Shown here in pieces: positions 52,848 to 59,924 of a DNA stretch of 64,000 bases. The position numbers and the translations under genes were made by a program. Positions within the stretch are counted from its first letter, which is position 1, and each line of letters opens with the position of its first letter. The stretch comes from Vibrio syngnathi. GTDB taxonomy: Bacteria; Pseudomonadota; Gammaproteobacteria; Enterobacterales; Vibrionaceae. Under the pieces are notes generated by a model. That model was not told where the DNA came from. It made no database searches and saw nothing but the letters and a program-made list of their open reading frames with translations. The DNA lies in NCBI RefSeq assembly GCF_002119525.1, contig NZ_CP017916.1:2418001-2482000 (forward strand), in the 5' to 3' direction.

Positions 52848-53888
52848 ATGGAAACGATTCACACGCTCACTCAGTTACTAAAGAATAGCGGTTGCCAATA
52901 CGATATCTACGACCTAGGTCGTCGTATTCAAAAGATCGACAACACCTTATTCTCTGATGTTGAGCAAGGGAAACAGCCGTACCCATTTCCACTTCAGAAA
53001 CAAGCTCATTTAGCGATTAGCTACTGGAATGAACACAAGCAACCGTGGATCTGGTTCCTTAAATTCAAACTGGATGAAAGAGGCCTCTTGCATCAAGGCG
53101 ATGTGGGTAATTTCCTTAAGTTTGTTATCGAAGCGATGGGCACACGTTTGAACGGTGACATCAGCGAAGAGCAACAACAAAAGCTATCTAACAACCCATA
53201 TACCTTCAAGCCTTCAGAAGACAAGATGGCCGTGTTCCATAGCCAAGTAAGAGCAGGTTTAGACCTGGCAACGAGCCAATACTACGAACACGCTCAACAT
53301 TACTTCACGGGTGAACTCGGTTGGGACAACTGGAAAACGGTTGGCCTTCAAGGCATCACCGATATGTGTGCGCGTTTAGGCAACCAACAAAACGGTGTCA
53401 CTATTCGTAAAGCTCTTCATAAACTGCCATCAGAACCGCTATACGCAACACTAGGAGCGCTTGAGCACACGCAAATCAATGACAAGCTCGCTCAACGCTT
53501 ACAAGAAATGGCAGACAACGAGATTAACAGCCAAGAGCCGGATCTGTTCTTACTGTCAGCACTGGTACGAGCCCTTTCTGGCGCAGAGCAAAGCACAACC
53601 AACGCCGTGATTCATCAAGTATTGGCTAGCCCACGCTTGAGCCACCAAGAAGTGTTGATTGGTTTAGCGGGTCGCAGCTGGCATGCGCTACAAGATCCAG
53701 CGATTGCCGAGCAATTCTTGTTGCGCCTCGCACAAACAGGCAACCAAAACCTGTTCAATCAGTTATTTGCAGATTTAGTGATGATTCCGACACTAAGAAT
53801 GGTATTTTTGCCGTTGTTGAATTCGAACCCATCACCAGAACTCGCCAACGCATTGATTGAGTTACAACAAGCGGCTAAGTCTCAATAA
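52848..53888 (+). CDS. DUF3549 family protein
   Basis: A 346-residue soluble helical protein starting METIHTLTQLLKNSGCQYDIYDLGRRIQKI, which fits the DUF3549 family found in Vibrio and relatives. No catalytic motif is visible; the second half looks like helical repeats (LPSEPLYATLGALEH, ALQDPAIAEQFLLRLAQTGN). AGGAG precedes the ATG. It is divergent from yqcC and followed by the DUF3301 gene 101 bases later. Confidence 0.82.
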   Translation: METIHTLTQLLKNSGCQYDIYDLGRRIQKIDNTLFSDVEQGKQPYPFPLQKQAHLAISYWNEHKQPWIWFLKFKLDERGLLHQGDVGNFLKFVIEAMGTRLNGDISEEQQQKLSNNPYTFKPSEDKMAVFHSQVRAGLDLATSQYYEHAQHYFTGELGWDNWKTVGLQGITDMCARLGNQQNGVTIRKALHKLPSEPLYATLGALEHTQINDKLAQRLQEMADNEINSQEPDLFLLSALVRALSGAEQSTTNAVIHQVLASPRLSHQEVLIGLAGRSWHALQDPAIAEQFLLRLAQTGNQNLFNQLFADLVMIPTLRMVFLPLLNSNPSPELANALIELQQAAKSQ

Positions 53889-53989
53889 TTGACTGACGAC
53901 TAACTCAAAAGCGAGCTAGATCTGTAGCTCGTTAACACAAGCTCAAAATTACGATTGGAATAGAGTGATTAAAAGGAAGTATGGATTAA

Positions 53990-54298
53990 ATGATAGATAA
54001 CTTAGTGGCTATTTTGATGCTGTGCTTCTTTTGTTTTCTGTTTTGGCAGCAGCGCAGGCAATCCGAGCTTGCGAAAGCTGCCATTGCGAGAAAGTGTAAA
54101 GAGCTCGACTTGCAGCTATTAAGCGTTGCCTTCAACGGTCATAAACTTAAGATGCGCCATGAGCTAACGACCATTTGGCGCTGGCATACTGTGTACCATT
54201 TTGAGTTTTCGGCATTAGGTGATGACCTGTACCAAGGAAAACTGACCATGGTCGGCTTCCGCTCTATGCGGTTTGAGCTACAGCCTCATAGAATGTAA
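53990..54298 (+). CDS. DUF3301 family small membrane-anchored protein
   Basis: A 102-residue protein with one N-terminal membrane helix (LVAILMLCFFCFLFWQQRR) followed by a basic cytoplasmic part (RHELTTIWRWHTVYHFEFSALGDD) matching DUF3301. Function is unknown. Its 3' end overlaps the convergent acetyltransferase gene by 35 bases, with no terminator between them. Confidence 0.82.
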   Translation: MIDNLVAILMLCFFCFLFWQQRRQSELAKAAIARKCKELDLQLLSVAFNGHKLKMRHELTTIWRWHTVYHFEFSALGDDLYQGKLTMVGFRSMRFELQPHRM

Positions 54299-54782
54299 CG
54301 TCGCAGTGCGCGTTATAGCTATATTCATGATAAGGGCCAAACGAATCTTGTTTGGTTTCCTTAAATTCAAACCCTAGTTTTTCTAATAACTTAATCGATG
54401 GGTTGTGGCCGACATTCACAGTCGCAACAACATTCGTTAGGCGCTCTTCAAAACACACCAAACTTAAAAATGGTTTTAGCACCTCACTAGCAAAGCCGCG
54501 ATTCCAATACTCTTTATCCAAAATAAAGCCAAGCTCATGCCTACCCTCTTCTGATGAAATAAAGACATGTCCAAGATATTCACGGGTTTGGTTGTGGATG
54601 ATAGCGCGGCAGAAGCCGACGTTGTCTTGCAGTATCTCTTGAAATAAGAACTTCGCAGAGGCAATAGAGTGCGGCCCATTCATTTCAGAACGATTAACGG
54701 GGCAGCAATTCAACTTGATAAAGTCGTGTTGTAGCTGTTCGGTATAAGGTACCAACAGCGTTCTTGAGGTTGCTATCGTCAT
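54264..54782 (-). CDS. GNAT family N-acetyltransferase, RimJ/RimL-like
   Basis: A 172-residue acetyltransferase of the Acetyltransf_3 type: SRTLLVPYTEQLQHDFIKL at the start, EYLGHVFISSEEGRHELGFILDKEYWNRGFASEV (acetyl-CoA loop) and NPSIKLLEKLGFEFKETK. The acceptor is unknown. AAGGAG lies six bases before the ATG. The 3' ends of this gene and the DUF3301 gene overlap; its 5' end lies close to the CsrB RNA terminator. Confidence 0.87.
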   Translation of the reverse strand: MTIATSRTLLVPYTEQLQHDFIKLNCCPVNRSEMNGPHSIASAKFLFQEILQDNVGFCRAIIHNQTREYLGHVFISSEEGRHELGFILDKEYWNRGFASEVLKPFLSLVCFEERLTNVVATVNVGHNPSIKLLEKLGFEFKETKQDSFGPYHEYSYNAHCDVTFYEAVAQTA

Positions 54783-54883
54783 AAAACACTCCTTGTGTTG
54801 ACCATTAGCAGAAAAGCAGATGTCGCGATCTTAGAAAAAAGATCCTGAATTAAAAAGAGCCCTAGATAGAGAAAAGCCTCAGA

Positions 54884-54917
54884 TAAAGAAAAGCCCCGAC
54901 ACCGAAGTGTCAGGGCT
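54884..54917 (-). terminator. Terminator of the CsrB-type RNA
   Basis: On the minus strand AGCCCTGACAC-TTCG-GTGTCGGGGCT forms a stem with a UUCG tetraloop, then TTTTCTTT. A classic strong intrinsic terminator. Confidence 0.92.
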
Positions 54918-55297
54918 AGGGTCTTACTCGCAGCAGTCCGGCTACTAATAAATGCTCCATGCATCATCCATAATAGTGGCTGTAATCCTTCAGCTCTTTC
55001 CTTTACTTCGCCGTCCTAGCGGTGTCCAATCATCCTGAAAGCTAACAATCCTAGTTAGCGCACATCACTTGTTCCGTGAGCGGTGTCCTTTACATCGTCC
55101 TGATGCTAATCCAACCCTTTAAATCCTAAAGGTGTCCATTGTCATTCCGTTGCAGCTAACTTCCTGTTAACTGGCTGTATCCCTACAATGTCCTTACGCT
55201 CCATGCTTGACTACTCAATCCTAAGTAACCAAATCTTCATCCTGAAGATAACCAAATCCTTGGTGCTTTCCTGTTCCGTGTCAGAATCCTTCCGACA
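54885..55297 (-). ncRNA. csrB: CsrB-family CsrA-sequestering small RNA
   Basis: A 410-base transcript read on the minus strand that contains about 27 GGA triplets, most inside AGGA or GGAT and many in hairpin loops flanked by complementary arms (for example CTTCAGGATGAAG and CATCAGGACGATG). This is the CsrA-binding design of CsrB RNAs. The 3' part (AGTAGCCGGACTGCTGCGA) parallels the end of E. coli csrB before its terminator. A promoter fits: TTGTCC (55326-55331), 16-base gap, TAAATT (55304-55309), start near 55297. CsrB titrates the translational repressor CsrA. A VarA box lies upstream. No open frame of note runs through it. Confidence 0.93.
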
Positions 55298-55454
55298 AGG
55301 TTTAATTTACGCGATTTAGGATTTTGGACAATAGATTTGCATCACACTTTCAATTCAATAAAGTTGTTAATTATATAAAACAATTAAAATTCAGCAACTT
55401 AACCATATGCACTTAAATCTCTCTAGTGATGTATTCGTGTTATCTCACAGCCTT

Positions 55455-55472
55455 TGTAAGAGATCTCTCACA
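55455..55472. promoter_or_regulatory. VarA (GacA/UvrY) activating site upstream of csrB
   Basis: TGTAAGAGATCTCTCACA differs by one base from the palindromic GacA/UvrY upstream site TGTAAGNNATNNCTTACA. It is centred about 165 bases upstream of the predicted csrB start, the usual distance for this class. It also lies only 78 bases before the KfrA-like gene on the other strand. Confidence 0.9.
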
Positions 55473-55549
55473 AGCTATGGGCGGTTTTATGATTCGCTAT
55501 CATTCACCGGAGCGAGTAAAATGACCAAAGACTAAAAATGGAGGTCAAC

Positions 55550-55837
55550 ATGCTGACAAAAGATGTGTCTGAAGAGTTGAAATCAGTGCTTGAAGGACTG
55601 CAAGCACAAGGGAAAGAGCCAACCGTTGCTTTAGTTAAAGCTCGTATGAGCACATCCGTTCCGATGCCAGCTTTAATCATGACTATCAAAAGCTGGAAAA
55701 GCGCCAATCGCGTCCCTAAAGTGGAAGTCGCGACACAAGAAGAGCCGACACTTGATCGTGTTAGCCTACTAGAAAAGCAAATCCTCGAACTTACCACTCG
55801 CGTTGCCACGCTTGAAGCCAAGTTAACTGATCAATAA
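55550..55837 (+). CDS. Small KfrA-like putative DNA-binding protein
   Basis: A 95-residue protein whose first half (LTKDVSEELKSVLEGLQAQG, KEPTVALVKARMSTSVPMPA, LIMTIKSWKS) resembles the helix-turn-helix N-terminal region of KfrA-type proteins. Its second half ends in a coiled coil (SLLEKQILELTTRVATLEAKL). No function is known. GGAGG lies six bases before this ATG; another ATG four codons earlier lacks a site. The last codons and stop form the first unit of a 16-base tandem repeat. Divergent from csrB. Confidence 0.7.
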   Translation: MLTKDVSEELKSVLEGLQAQGKEPTVALVKARMSTSVPMPALIMTIKSWKSANRVPKVEVATQEEPTLDRVSLLEKQILELTTRVATLEAKLTDQ

Positions 55838-55917
55838 ATTAACGAAACAATAAGTTAACTGAACAATAAGGCAACTGAGCAATAAGTTGACCGATAAATA
55901 AGCTAACAGAGAAATAG
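55822..55917. repeat. Six tandem copies of a degenerate 16-bp unit
   Basis: Six head-to-tail units of exactly 16 bases with consensus GTTAACTGAACAATAA, starting at 55822, 55838, 55854, 55870, 55886 and 55902. Every unit keeps an AA.AATA(A/G) end. The first copy encodes the C-terminus and stop codon of the KfrA-like gene; the last ends 6 bases before the yaiI ATG. The array has no open frame through it. Confidence 0.9.
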
Positions 55918-55923
55918 AACACT

Positions 55924-56367
55924 ATGAAGATATGGGTTGATGCGGACGCTTGTCCTAAGGTTATCCGAGAAACAATCGTACGCGCAGCTGAACGCACAGG
56001 GGTCGAATGTACCTTTGTCGCGAACCACTTGGTTCCCGTTCCCAAGCGTAACAACATTCACTCAATTCAAGTCCCAAGCGGATTTGATATTGCAGATGAT
56101 GAAATCGTAAAACGCACTGAACCCGGCGATCTGGTGATTACCTCTGACATTCCTCTGGCTGATGAAGTGATCACCAAAGGTGCGCTTGCTTTAAGCTCTC
56201 GCGGCGAGCTTTACACCAAAGAGACCATTAAAGCGCGTCTCAACATTCGTGACTTTATGGATACTATGCGTTCAAGCGGTATCCAAACTGGCGGACCAAG
56301 CACCCTTTCACAAACCGACCGTCGTGAGTTCGCAAACCACCTAGATCGCCTGCTAGCAAAACGTTAA
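55924..56367 (+). CDS. yaiI: YaiI/YqxD family (UPF0178, DUF188) protein
   Basis: A 147-residue protein with the DUF188 text [58 protein letters not shown] and [10 protein letters not shown]. The acidic residues at conserved places (DAD, DD, SDIPLAD) suggest a PIN-like metal site, but activity is not established. It follows the 16-base repeat array immediately, so its ribosome binding site comes from the last repeat unit (AGAG). Confidence 0.9.
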   Translation: MKIWVDADACPKVIRETIVRAAERTGVECTFVANHLVPVPKRNNIHSIQVPSGFDIADDEIVKRTEPGDLVITSDIPLADEVITKGALALSSRGELYTKETIKARLNIRDFMDTMRSSGIQTGGPSTLSQTDRREFANHLDRLLAKR

Positions 56368-56583
56368 TCATCAAGAAACATTGATATTCGTTCATAGCCA
56401 TAAGCGTGAACCTATAGATATGTTTGTCGACATACTCCGTTCTTGTTACTTAACACTTGAGCCTAAGTGTTACTTTAACGGAGTATTGATGATCCACCTT
56501 GTCACCACCTCTTCTTTTAAAATCATCCCATTTTTCTACACTCTTTCAGAACACTTTCCGTGATTGGTACACCATAATTTCGA

Positions 56584-56613
56584 CCAAAAAAAACCTGCAC
56601 GAGGCAGGCTTTA
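56584..56613 (-). terminator. Terminator of the AbgT-family gene
   Basis: AAACCTGC pairs with GCAGGCTTT around ACGAG; eight A on the plus strand give the minus-strand T-run. The 215 bases between the yaiI stop and this hairpin show no gene I can support. Confidence 0.88.
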
Positions 56614-56642
56614 AAATCTAACAATATGACTTGTACTTGTTA

Positions 56643-58229
56643 CTACGGCGTGTAGAACGTTGCTGCACCTGGGCCTACTGGAAGACCAAATACGAAGACC
56701 CATAGGTAGAACAAGATGCTCCAACCGAACATAAAGCAGATTGAGTATGGAAGCATTGTCGCGATCAGAGTACCAATACCTAAATTCTTCATATAACGCG
56801 TCGCTACAGCAAGGATAAGACCAAAGTAGCTCATCATTGGTGTAATGATGTTCGTCGTTGAATCGCCGATACGGTAAGCTGCTTGAATCGTTTCTGGTGC
56901 GTAACCAACAAGCATTAGCATAGGTACAAAGATAGGTGCTGTTACTGCCCACTGAGCAGAAGCCGAACCGATCATTAGGTTAATGAAGCCACACATTAGG
57001 ATAAATGCAAAGAACAACATTGGGCCAGTAAGACCGATATCTTGTAAGAAGCTAGCGCCACCAACAGCGATTACTTGGCCAAAGTTAGTCCACTTAAAGA
57101 AAGCAACAAACTGTGCAGCAAAGAATACAAGAACAATGTACATGCCCATTGAAGACATAGACGTTGCCATCGCATTGATCACGTCACGGTCGTTCTTCAT
57201 TGAACCAGTAACTTTACCGTAAACAAAACCAGGAATAGCGAAGAATACAAAGATAAACGCAACAATACTCTTCAGGAATGGAGAACCCGAAATTGTACCA
57301 GACGCTGAACGTAGAACACCGTCAGCTGGAACGATAGTCCACGCTAGAAGTGCAGAAACAGCCAATACAGCAATACCTGCTAGTTTTAGACCTTTCTTCT
57401 CAACATCCGTCAGTCTGCCCATCGAATCATTTGATAGATCTTCAGAAGCTTCTTCGTCGTTGTATTTGCCCAACTTAGGTTCAACAATCTTCTCAGTTAC
57501 AAATGCACCAGTAATCGCGATGAAGAAAGTAGAAACAAACATGAAGTACCAGTTTGACTCAGGACCAACCGTGTAAGACGGGTCTATCATCTGTGCCGCT
57601 GTCTCTGTAATACCAGAAAGCAGTGGGTCAACAGTACCGATAAGTAAGTTTGCAGAGTAACCACCTGACACACCAGCGAATGCCGCAGCAAGACCAGCAA
57701 GAGGGTGACGACCTAAAGAATGGAAAAGCATTGCTGCTAGTGGAATAAGTACCACATAGCCAAGCTCTGATGCTGTGTTAGAGATAATACCTGCAAACAC
57801 AACCGTTACTGTAACCATGCGCTTAGAAGCACCCATTACCATGCCACGCATTGCAGCAGATAGTAGACCTGAGTGTTCAGCAATCGCCACACCAAGCATA
57901 GCAACAAGTACAGTACCTAGTGGAGCAAAACCAACAAAGTTCTTAACTAAGTTAGTCACAATAAGTTGTAGACCTTCTGCATTAAGCAGACTTACAACGT
58001 GGATCATGCCGTCAGCAGCACGACCTTTAGCACCTTCTGGTCGAGGGTCCATAACAGACACTTCGAAGTAACCAGCAATACCTGAAGTAACGAGAATTGC
58101 TAAGCAGAAGATTGCGAAAAGAGTGATTGGGTGGGGTAATAGGTTCCCCAAATATTCAACGCCATCTAAAAAGCGAGTAAAAATAGGTTTTTTAGGCGAA
58201 TTGTTTTTTATTGAAGCTGATGAACTCAT
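56643..58229 (-). CDS. AbgT-family transporter
   Basis: A 528-residue inner-membrane protein with 11 to 13 hydrophobic segments, matching the AbgT family (LLPHPITLFAIFCLAILVTSGIAGYF, GVSGGYSANLLIGTVDPLLSGITE, SASAQWAVTAPIFVPMLMLVGYAPE). Relatives import p-aminobenzoyl-glutamate (E. coli AbgT) or export sulfonamides (MtrF, YdaH). No abgA/abgB hydrolase genes are next to it, so the substrate is open. The start is moved 28 codons inward because GGAGGGAA directly precedes this ATG. A strong dyad lies about 100 bases upstream. Confidence 0.88.
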   Translation of the reverse strand: MSSSASIKNNSPKKPIFTRFLDGVEYLGNLLPHPITLFAIFCLAILVTSGIAGYFEVSVMDPRPEGAKGRAADGMIHVVSLLNAEGLQLIVTNLVKNFVGFAPLGTVLVAMLGVAIAEHSGLLSAAMRGMVMGASKRMVTVTVVFAGIISNTASELGYVVLIPLAAMLFHSLGRHPLAGLAAAFAGVSGGYSANLLIGTVDPLLSGITETAAQMIDPSYTVGPESNWYFMFVSTFFIAITGAFVTEKIVEPKLGKYNDEEASEDLSNDSMGRLTDVEKKGLKLAGIAVLAVSALLAWTIVPADGVLRSASGTISGSPFLKSIVAFIFVFFAIPGFVYGKVTGSMKNDRDVINAMATSMSSMGMYIVLVFFAAQFVAFFKWTNFGQVIAVGGASFLQDIGLTGPMLFFAFILMCGFINLMIGSASAQWAVTAPIFVPMLMLVGYAPETIQAAYRIGDSTTNIITPMMSYFGLILAVATRYMKNLGIGTLIATMLPYSICFMFGWSILFYLWVFVFGLPVGPGAATFYTP

Positions 58230-58616
58230 CAGTTCCCTCCTTGTAGTGATTCCTGTGCAATTGTGACAAAAATGTTTAAATTGCCCGCGCAGATTACTCG
58301 ACAAAAGGGTCAATTAGAAATCGTAAATGTTACAAAATGTGTAACAAACCATTCTTTTTAACTTAATAAAAACAAAAAATTAGCAAATAACTCCAGCTAT
58401 GAGATAAAAGTTAGGTTTATAATTGGTATGGATACATTCATTAGGTTTATGCCTGAACCTGTAAGTCATTGATAAAGTTATAAATAAGAAACACCGTACG
58501 CTAAGTTAGCACCTACTCTCCTGCAAAGTTCCTCTCGAAGGAAAAGAAAAACAGACAAATGAATGAAGTTTGACTTTCCCCTCGTTTTTACACTCGTGTC
58601 ACATCAAATTGACTGA
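58230..58616. other. Intergenic region between the AbgT-family gene and rpmJ2
   Basis: About 390 bases, upstream of the AbgT gene and downstream of rpmJ2 (both minus strand). It holds the dyad at 58328-58346 listed separately. I see no terminator for rpmE2-rpmJ2 and no other gene. Confidence 0.5.
58328..58346. promoter_or_regulatory. Perfect dyad TGTTACA-N5-TGTAACA upstream of the AbgT gene
   Basis: A 19-base operator-like inverted repeat with seven-base perfect arms and a five-base centre, about 100 bases before the AbgT-family ATG. The shape suits a dimeric repressor or activator. I cannot match it to a named regulator. Confidence 0.6.
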
Positions 58617-58742
58617 CTATTTTTGAACCGCTTTGAATCTCGGGTTGGATTTACAGATGACATAGAGACGGCCTCTGCGCTTTACTATTTGGCAATCTGG
58701 GTGGCGGCTTTTCGCACTTTTCAGTGATTTCACAACTTTCAT
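58617..58742 (-). CDS. rpmJ2: 50S ribosomal protein L36, zinc-independent type B
   Basis: A 41-residue gene too short for usual length cut-offs. It reads [20 protein letters not shown] followed by [20 protein letters not shown] and a final Lys, plainly the YkgO/L36B paralog. It has only Cys17 and Cys30, so the four-ligand zinc site of the regular L36 is missing. It starts 1 base after the rpmE2 stop, so the two are translated together. Under zinc shortage these paralogs replace the zinc-binding L31 and L36, freeing zinc. Confidence 0.93.
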   Translation of the reverse strand: MKVVKSLKSAKSRHPDCQIVKRRGRLYVICKSNPRFKAVQK

Positions 58743-58743
58743 T

Positions 58744-59004
58744 CTATTTCGCTCCCTTACCTAATTGACCAAAACGACGAGTGAAGTTCGCAACGCGTCC
58801 CTCTTTATGTAGCACTCGCTGTTTACCTGTATAGAAAGGATGCGACTTTTCAGACACTTCAATTGTGAAGTAAGGGTAAGTATTTCCGTCTTCCCATTCG
58901 ATAGTACGATCTGTTTTCAACGTTGATCCGATCAAGAAGTACTCATCAACACTGGTGTCGTGGAACACCACTTTACGGTAGTCAGGGTGGATATTCGGTT
59001 TCAT
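58744..59004 (-). CDS. rpmE2: 50S ribosomal protein L31, zinc-independent type B
   Basis: An 86-residue L31[21 protein letters not shown], then [24 protein letters not shown]. It has no cysteine at all, unlike the zinc-binding L31 form. AGGG lies seven bases before the ATG. It is followed at once by rpmJ2, and the upstream region has a Zur-like site and a perfect Fur-type 7-1-7 box, consistent with induction under zinc and possibly iron limitation. Confidence 0.95.
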   Translation of the reverse strand: MKPNIHPDYRKVVFHDTSVDEYFLIGSTLKTDRTIEWEDGNTYPYFTIEVSEKSHPFYTGKQRVLHKEGRVANFTRRFGQLGKGAK

Positions 59005-59023
59005 TGTATTTCCCTAAATAATT

Positions 59024-59046
59024 AAATTGATATGTTATAACATCCC
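59024..59046. promoter_or_regulatory. Candidate Zur box before rpmE2
   Basis: Contains the 12-base palindrome ATGTTATAACAT; read on the minus strand it matches the Zur pattern TGTTATA-N-TATAACA at 12 of the 14 fixed positions. It lies 20 bases upstream of the rpmE2 ATG, overlapping where its promoter should be. Zur control of rpmE2-rpmJ2 is known in other gamma-proteobacteria. Confidence 0.65.
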
Positions 59047-59049
59047 AAA

Positions 59050-59064
59050 TGATAATTATTATCA
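59050..59064. promoter_or_regulatory. Perfect Fur-type 7-1-7 box between rpmE2 and trmO
   Basis: TGATAATTATTATCA equals the Fur 7-1-7 consensus TGATAAT-N-ATTATCA at all 14 fixed positions. It is 46 bases upstream of the rpmE2 ATG and 64 bases before trmO, so it could control either gene. Confidence 0.75.
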
Positions 59065-59127
59065 AAAGAAAAACAAGCGATTTTATGATATTTTTCCGTC
59101 TTAACTGAAACCAGAGAACACCTTGCT

Positions 59128-59823
59128 ATGTACACCATTGAACCTGTTGGCTTTATTGAGTCTCCTTATAAAGAGAAGTTCGCTGTGCCAAGACAGCCTA
59201 GGTTGGTTCCCACATCTACCTCAAGAGTCAGATTAGTTGACTCAGCTAACTGCCTTGAATCTGTTCGTGACATTGAACAATTTAGCCATGTGTGGTTATT
59301 GTTTCTGTTCGATAAGAACCTTGAAGCCAGATGGAAACCAACCGTGAGGCCGCCTCGACTTGGCGGTAATGAACGGATTGGTGTCTTTGCGTCTCGTGCC
59401 ACGTTCAGACCCAATGGAATTGGCATGTCTGCGGTTGAGCTCAAAGGTGTATCTCAAGAAAAGGGACAAACTTGGTTGGACTTAGGCAGTGTTGATCTCG
59501 TTGACGGCACTCCGATCATCGACATCAAGCCTTATATCCCCTACTCAGATTCGATTCCGGATGCATTGGGAGGGTTTGCCGCCGATGAACCTGAAGTGTT
59601 AGATGTAAACTTTTCGCAGCAAGCCCAAAGTAAGCTGTCCGGTCACCCACAGGCGCGCCATATCATTCAGGTGATCAAAGAAGTGCTAGGCCAAGATCCG
59701 CGCCCCGCCTATAAGAAAGGTAAGCCAGACAGTAAAGAATATGCGGTAAATTTGTTCGATCTTAACGTGAAATTCGTTGTTGAAACGCTTTTCATCAATG
59801 TTACCGACATTGAACGCTTTTGA
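59128..59823 (+). CDS. trmO: tRNA m6t6A37 methyltransferase TrmO
   Basis: Methylates N6-threonylcarbamoyladenosine 37 of tRNA(Thr), using SAM. The 231-residue product has the TsaA/YaeB fold text EPVGFIESPYKEKFAVPRQP, VWLLFLFDKN, VRPPRLGGNERIGVFASRATFRPNGIGMSAVEL and DIKPYIPYSDSI, and a C-terminal extra domain as in E. coli TrmO. The ribosome binding site is weak. It precedes proS on the same strand by about 100 bases, and both genes are close in E. coli too. Confidence 0.94.
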   Translation: MYTIEPVGFIESPYKEKFAVPRQPRLVPTSTSRVRLVDSANCLESVRDIEQFSHVWLLFLFDKNLEARWKPTVRPPRLGGNERIGVFASRATFRPNGIGMSAVELKGVSQEKGQTWLDLGSVDLVDGTPIIDIKPYIPYSDSIPDALGGFAADEPEVLDVNFSQQAQSKLSGHPQARHIIQVIKEVLGQDPRPAYKKGKPDSKEYAVNLFDLNVKFVVETLFINVTDIERF

Positions 59824-59924
59824 GATCCCAAATAGGCTGATATTATATGCGGCTATATCAGATTTGCTGTCGTCACTAACTGCAGCAAATTTTCTTTTAT
59901 CAATGATGAAACGGATACCATAGA

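Noticed and set aside
54779..54967. 62-codon minus-strand open frame
   Set aside because: It covers the CsrB RNA terminator and 3' end, has no ribosome binding site and no protein-like composition.
55504..55821. 105-codon minus-strand open frame antisense to the KfrA-like gene
   Set aside because: Serine-rich shadow of the plus-strand gene, which has a strong GGAGG site and a sensible protein.
56381..56563. 60-codon frame after yaiI
   Set aside because: No ribosome binding site and no recognisable sequence; the region looks non-coding.
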